Shown here: positions 61,205-64,000 of the stretch, in pieces
Layout: the number at the start of each line of letters is the position of its first letter
Numbering within the stretch: position 1 is the first letter of the stretch
Assembly: GCA_003326205.1 (NCBI GenBank)
Contig: LWTK01000031.1
Location: 62,001-126,000 of the forward strand
Direction: 5' to 3'
DNA: 64,000 nucleotides
Origin: Nostoc sp. ATCC 43529
Lineage (GTDB): Bacteria; Cyanobacteriota; Cyanobacteriia; Cyanobacteriales; Nostocaceae
Program-made: the position numbers and the translations under genes
The notes under the pieces: generated by a model
Database searches by the model: none
Told to the model about the DNA's origin: nothing
What the model saw: the letters and a program-made list of their open reading frames with translations, nothing else

Positions 61205-62181
61205 AAAATAGCCATATCGCTTCAATCCCAGTTGTCCATTCAAAAAACTTGAGTATGGTAGAGGAAATAAGCTACTGGCTCCTGTTGACAGTTAACAGTT
61301 AATCTTCAGCTGTCAATAGGATGATTGACTGTGCAATTTCAAAGCGTAATACCTTATACCATATTTGGATTTTAGATTTTAGGTTGGAATTGGTTTGGGT
61401 TTACGGGTTGTGGGAATACATCTATCACATTGTTTTTTCAAATTGGTATTATGAGCGAATACGGTTACATTAGAGACAAAAACTTTAACCTAAAATTAAC
61501 CTAAACATAAATATATTACTCTTGATTTATACCTAAATGTAGATTGACAAATTGACTCTAACTATAAATAGACTGAGGAATTTAAATTAGGAAATATTAA
61601 TTTAGTGATATCACTGAATATATACCGCATCAGACAGATGATATATCTGTATTTATTCGGTAACTATGAATAATGTTAAAAATTATTTGCTACCGTTTTT
61701 TCTCTGGTGTCAAATATTTTTGTGCGTAACTAATATAGAACAATCAAAAACTACGAATATTTATCGCTGTTTTTGCAGTTTGGTATCCCATATCACAAAT
61801 TAGTAATTATATCAAGACGATCGGCTCAAAGGCGTTAGAGGATGTTATAATTACGAAGTATCTAAAAGATACGTTTTTCTAATTAATCTTTAAGCAGCGA
61901 AAAAATGTAACCTATATTGCTGCTGGTAAAGACTATGCTTATGCAATTAATTAGACAACACAGATAAAGAATTGAAAATATCGATCGCCAAATCCAAGAT
62001 GATGTATTTTTGTGTAACTTTGTATTAAAAATGGAATGTATAAAATCGCTATTATGACAGTTATAAAAGTGGTTTAGCTACTTTAATGCTCCACATCTGA
62101 CAGTTTAAAACTACCTAAAATAGCATCAAAACTCTCTTAGAGAGTAAACCTATACAACGATCCGAATAACTTCAATATTGT
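61205..62181. other. Gene-free AT-rich spacer
   Basis: No gene recognised. GTATCT-aaa-AGATAC followed by GTTTTT (61858-61878) is a small terminator-like hairpin. A 45-codon frame starting near 61664 (MNNVKNYLLPFFLWCQIFLC) has a hydrophobic start but no ribosome site or known family. Confidence 0.5.
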
Positions 62182-62370
62182 ATGAATTCAAATAGTCCGT
62201 CTGCCAGTTCTGCCGACACATACTCACACAGGTTGGCAGACATTGTGGGAACCGCGATCGCTCTGTTGACTCTTACCTTACCCGTATTTGTCATCGGGCA
62301 CTACTCTTCAAATGATGTTCAAAATAACCAGCAACCCGCGATCCAAAACCTGCAAGAAACTAAAGATTAA
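62182..62370 (+). CDS. Small single-span membrane protein
   Basis: 62 residues: a Ser-rich start, SHRLADIVGTAIALLTLTLP followed by VFVIGHYSS as one membrane span (about 22-42), and a polar tail. It resembles a small conserved protein I associate with Nostocales genomes; no family name or function is known. The frame starts at ATG and has ordinary codon use. Confidence 0.65.
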   Translation: MNSNSPSASSADTYSHRLADIVGTAIALLTLTLPVFVIGHYSSNDVQNNQQPAIQNLQETKD

Positions 62371-62846
62371 CAAACAAGATGCAGCAAGAAACAATGAGGG
62401 CTAATGTCTAACAGTGTTTGACTAATACTCAGTTTGTCCTAGTGTTGTATGGCAGAAAATAGGCAACAGGCAACAGGCAATAGGCTTGAAATTCTTTTTG
62501 TATGGGGCTTTTACCATCAATTTATGTCTTGAACTCTGCTTGAACTGCTATAGAGCGCATATTCATAACTACCCTCTTGAAAAAAGCGTTGCGAAGTTTG
62601 TTCGCAACGCTTTTTCCATTCTCTGAGTAAATGAAGGTATGCAAAGATGGGTAATTCCCAACGCCAATGCCCCATGCCCAATACTTCTCTGCGAGAGGCT
62701 GCGCCAACGACTTTGCTCAGTACAAGTGCCCTATACCCAATGCCCAACACCCAATCACTTGGGAAGAGATCCATATTGCCCTAAAATTCTACACGGGGAG
62801 CGAAGCTGAGTGCCCCCATGATCTACCGTTATCAGAGGAGTTTTTT
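62371..62846. other. Spacer upstream of the pyrophosphatase gene
   Basis: Contains GCAACAGGCAATAGGC-type repeat text near 62463-62487, and GCGTTGCGAAGTTTGTTCGCAACGC, an 8-bp-arm hairpin at about 62586-62610 followed by TTTTTCC, which is terminator-like on the plus strand. No gene was recognised; the pyrophosphatase frame is open here upstream of its true start. Confidence 0.5.
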
Positions 62847-63359
62847 GTGGACTTATCTCGTATTCCTGCCCAACCAAAACCAGGCTTGATCAACGTTCTG
62901 ATTGAAATCACAGGCGGCAGTAAAAATAAATACGAATATGACAAGGAACTGGAAGCTTTTGCTCTAGACCGAGTACTTTATTCGTCAGTCAAATATCCCT
63001 ATGACTACGGCTTTGTACCGAATACCTTGGCTGATGATGGCGATCCCTTAGATGGGATGGTGATCGTTGATGAGCCAACCTTTCCAGGCTGTATTATTGC
63101 CGCCCGGCCAATTGGCTTTTTGGAGATGATTGACGGAGGCGATCGCGATGAAAAAATTCTTTGTGTTCCAGACAAAGACCCACGCTACGCTCAAGTAAAA
63201 TCCCTGAAAGACATAGCACCACACCGTTTGGATGAAATTGCTGAATTTTTCCGTAGTTATAAAAATTTGGAAAAAAAGGTAACTGAAATTCTCGGTTGGC
63301 AAGATGTAGATAAGGTTGCAGCTTTAGTCGAAAAATCCGTCAAAGCTTATAAAGCATAA
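62847..63359 (+). CDS. ppa: Inorganic pyrophosphatase (family I)
   Basis: 170 residues from GTG 62847, which has AGAGGAG 7 nt upstream; the frame is open further upstream but lacks the conserved family start ([20 protein letters not shown]). Family I residues are clear: [40 protein letters not shown] (Asp-rich metal site), [20 protein letters not shown] and [14 protein letters not shown] [12 protein letters not shown]. It hydrolyses pyrophosphate to drive biosynthesis; soluble, hexameric in bacteria. Confidence 0.96.
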   Translation: MDLSRIPAQPKPGLINVLIEITGGSKNKYEYDKELEAFALDRVLYSSVKYPYDYGFVPNTLADDGDPLDGMVIVDEPTFPGCIIAARPIGFLEMIDGGDRDEKILCVPDKDPRYAQVKSLKDIAPHRLDEIAEFFRSYKNLEKKVTEILGWQDVDKVAALVEKSVKAYKA

Positions 63360-63363
63360 TAGA

Positions 63364-63404
63364 AGAGTTAAGAGTTAAGAGTTAGGAGTTAAGAGTTAAG
63401 AGTT
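63364..63404. repeat. Heptameric tandem repeat (GAGTTAA type)
   Basis: About five to six units of GAGTTAAGAGTTAAGAGTTA, slightly degenerate, between ppa and panD. Confidence 0.7.
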
Positions 63405-63500
63405 ATGAATTTTTATTCCTGACTCCTGACTCCTAACTTCTCACCTTTGATAACTTTCGCTTGTTATAGCTCCCAAAACTGCCACCAACCCCAAATCAAA

Positions 63501-63884
63501 ATGCAGCGCACTCTCCTTTTGGCAAAAATTCATAACTGCACCCTCACTGGGGCGAATATCAACTATGTGGGTAGTATCAGTATCGATCGCATCCTACTAG
63601 AAAAAGCTGGCATCTTACCCTATGAGCAAGTGCAAGTAGTGAATAATGCCAATGGCGAGCGCTTTATTACTTATGCAATCCCGGCTCCAGCGCATTCAGG
63701 AGTAATTGAGTTAAATGGGGCTGCGGCACGTCTAGGCATTATTGGCGATCGCTTGATTATAATGACTTACGGGCAATTCACTCCAGAGGAGTTAAAAAGC
63801 TACTCACCTACAGTAGTCATTGTGGACGAAAACAACAGGCTCTTAGAAGTGCGGCGCTATGATGACTTGCTCAGTAAGGTCTAA
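63501..63884 (+). CDS. panD: Aspartate 1-decarboxylase
   Basis: 127 residues from ATG 63501, which puts the self-cleavage site exactly at Gly24-Ser25 ([11 protein letters not shown]), as in E. coli PanD. An upstream in-frame start at 63447 would add 18 non-conserved residues and is unlikely. Ser25 becomes the pyruvoyl group. Other conserved parts: [40 protein letters not shown] and [13 protein letters not shown]. It makes beta-alanine for pantothenate and CoA. Confidence 0.95.
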   Translation: MQRTLLLAKIHNCTLTGANINYVGSISIDRILLEKAGILPYEQVQVVNNANGERFITYAIPAPAHSGVIELNGAAARLGIIGDRLIIMTYGQFTPEELKSYSPTVVIVDENNRLLEVRRYDDLLSKV

Positions 63885-64000
63885 TTTCAAAAAAAATGTC
63901 TAATTTTGAGTTGTCGGGTTCCCAGAGTTATATACCTCAAAAGTCAACTAGCTTGCTCAGTAGTCCAGCAGGTCAGTTTCTAGTAAAATTCTGGGGTGTG
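63885..64000. other. Window end, no feature recognised
   Basis: Non-coding sequence after panD up to the edge. Nothing recognised; any following gene starts outside the window. Confidence 0.4.

Noticed and set aside
61664..61801. 45-codon frame with a hydrophobic start
   Set aside because: No ribosome site and surrounding sequence is gene-free AT-rich spacer; too little to support a gene.
62667..62846. 60-codon N-terminal extension of the pyrophosphatase
   Set aside because: It encodes non-conserved repeat-derived text; a strong ribosome site precedes GTG 62847 and the conserved family start.
63447..63500. 18-codon N-terminal extension of PanD
   Set aside because: It would move the Gly-Ser cleavage site away from its conserved position 24-25.
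1..64000. tRNA, rRNA, tmRNA, Yfr1 and CRISPR arrays
   Set aside because: Looked by eye for T-loop GGTTCGAATCC-type strings, the Yfr1 core ACTCCTCACAC and evenly spaced short repeats; none found. A covariance-model scan (tRNAscan, Infernal) would be decisive.

Overview
The window looks like chromosomal DNA of a filamentous, probably heterocyst-forming cyanobacterium (Nostoc/Tolypothrix/Calothrix type). The reasons are: many HIP1 octamers (GCGATCGC), heptameric short tandem repeats of the TCAACAG type, numerous palindromic mini-elements in AT-rich spacers, and cyanobacterial protein families (PSRP-3/Ycf65, DUF3134-, DUF1997-, DUF4079-, DUF29- and DUF3172-like proteins, AMIN-domain and WD40-kinase proteins). 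All identifications come from reading the sequence; no database search was run.

Layout. 1-8.6 kb: the end of an ABC-2 permease, an exported protein, an AMIN-domain cell-envelope protein, two CPA2 cation/proton antiporters (one fused to UspA-like domains), a small membrane protein and a GDSL hydrolase. 9.1-13.6 kb: a STAND/NACHT ATPase and a 13-repeat WD40 protein in adjacent frames, then a Uma2-type nuclease-fold protein. 13.9-26.3 kb: mostly housekeeping or hypothetical genes (Tic62-like NAD-binding protein, ankyrin protein, amidase, nucleotide-transporter-like/HEAT fusion, infC). 26.7-34.3 kb: a WD40 protein kinase lacking key catalytic residues, PSRP-3, a methyltransferase/dehydrogenase pair bracketed by mini-elements, an SMR transporter, a HAD hydrolase and methionine aminopeptidase.

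36.1-46.2 kb (minus strand): nine genes whose order and architecture match a VirB-type type IV secretion operon: VirB2-, B3-, B4-, B5-, B6-, B8-, B8-, B10- and B9-like. No relaxase, coupling ATPase (VirD4), VirB11 or VirB7 is seen in the window. This is the best candidate for an undescribed system. A 2 kb spacer upstream holds a TnpB remnant and palindromic elements.

52.6-59.2 kb: a probable conflict/defence island. It holds a formylglycine-enzyme-fold protein with an N-terminal adaptor-like domain, an SF1 helicase fused to a PLD nuclease domain (the architecture described for type II Mokosh), a caspase-like protease and a membrane NERD-domain protein. The caspase tail and the first protein share a short I-x-I-G motif resembling RHIM-type amyloid signalling cores. 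The window ends with an oligopeptide ABC ATPase, inorganic pyrophosphatase and aspartate decarboxylase.

Mobile-element debris is a second theme: a triple-nested set of mini-elements at 30.9-31.3 kb, a 90-bp element captured in frame inside a WD40 repeat, and two 95-bp copies of one element in opposite orientation.
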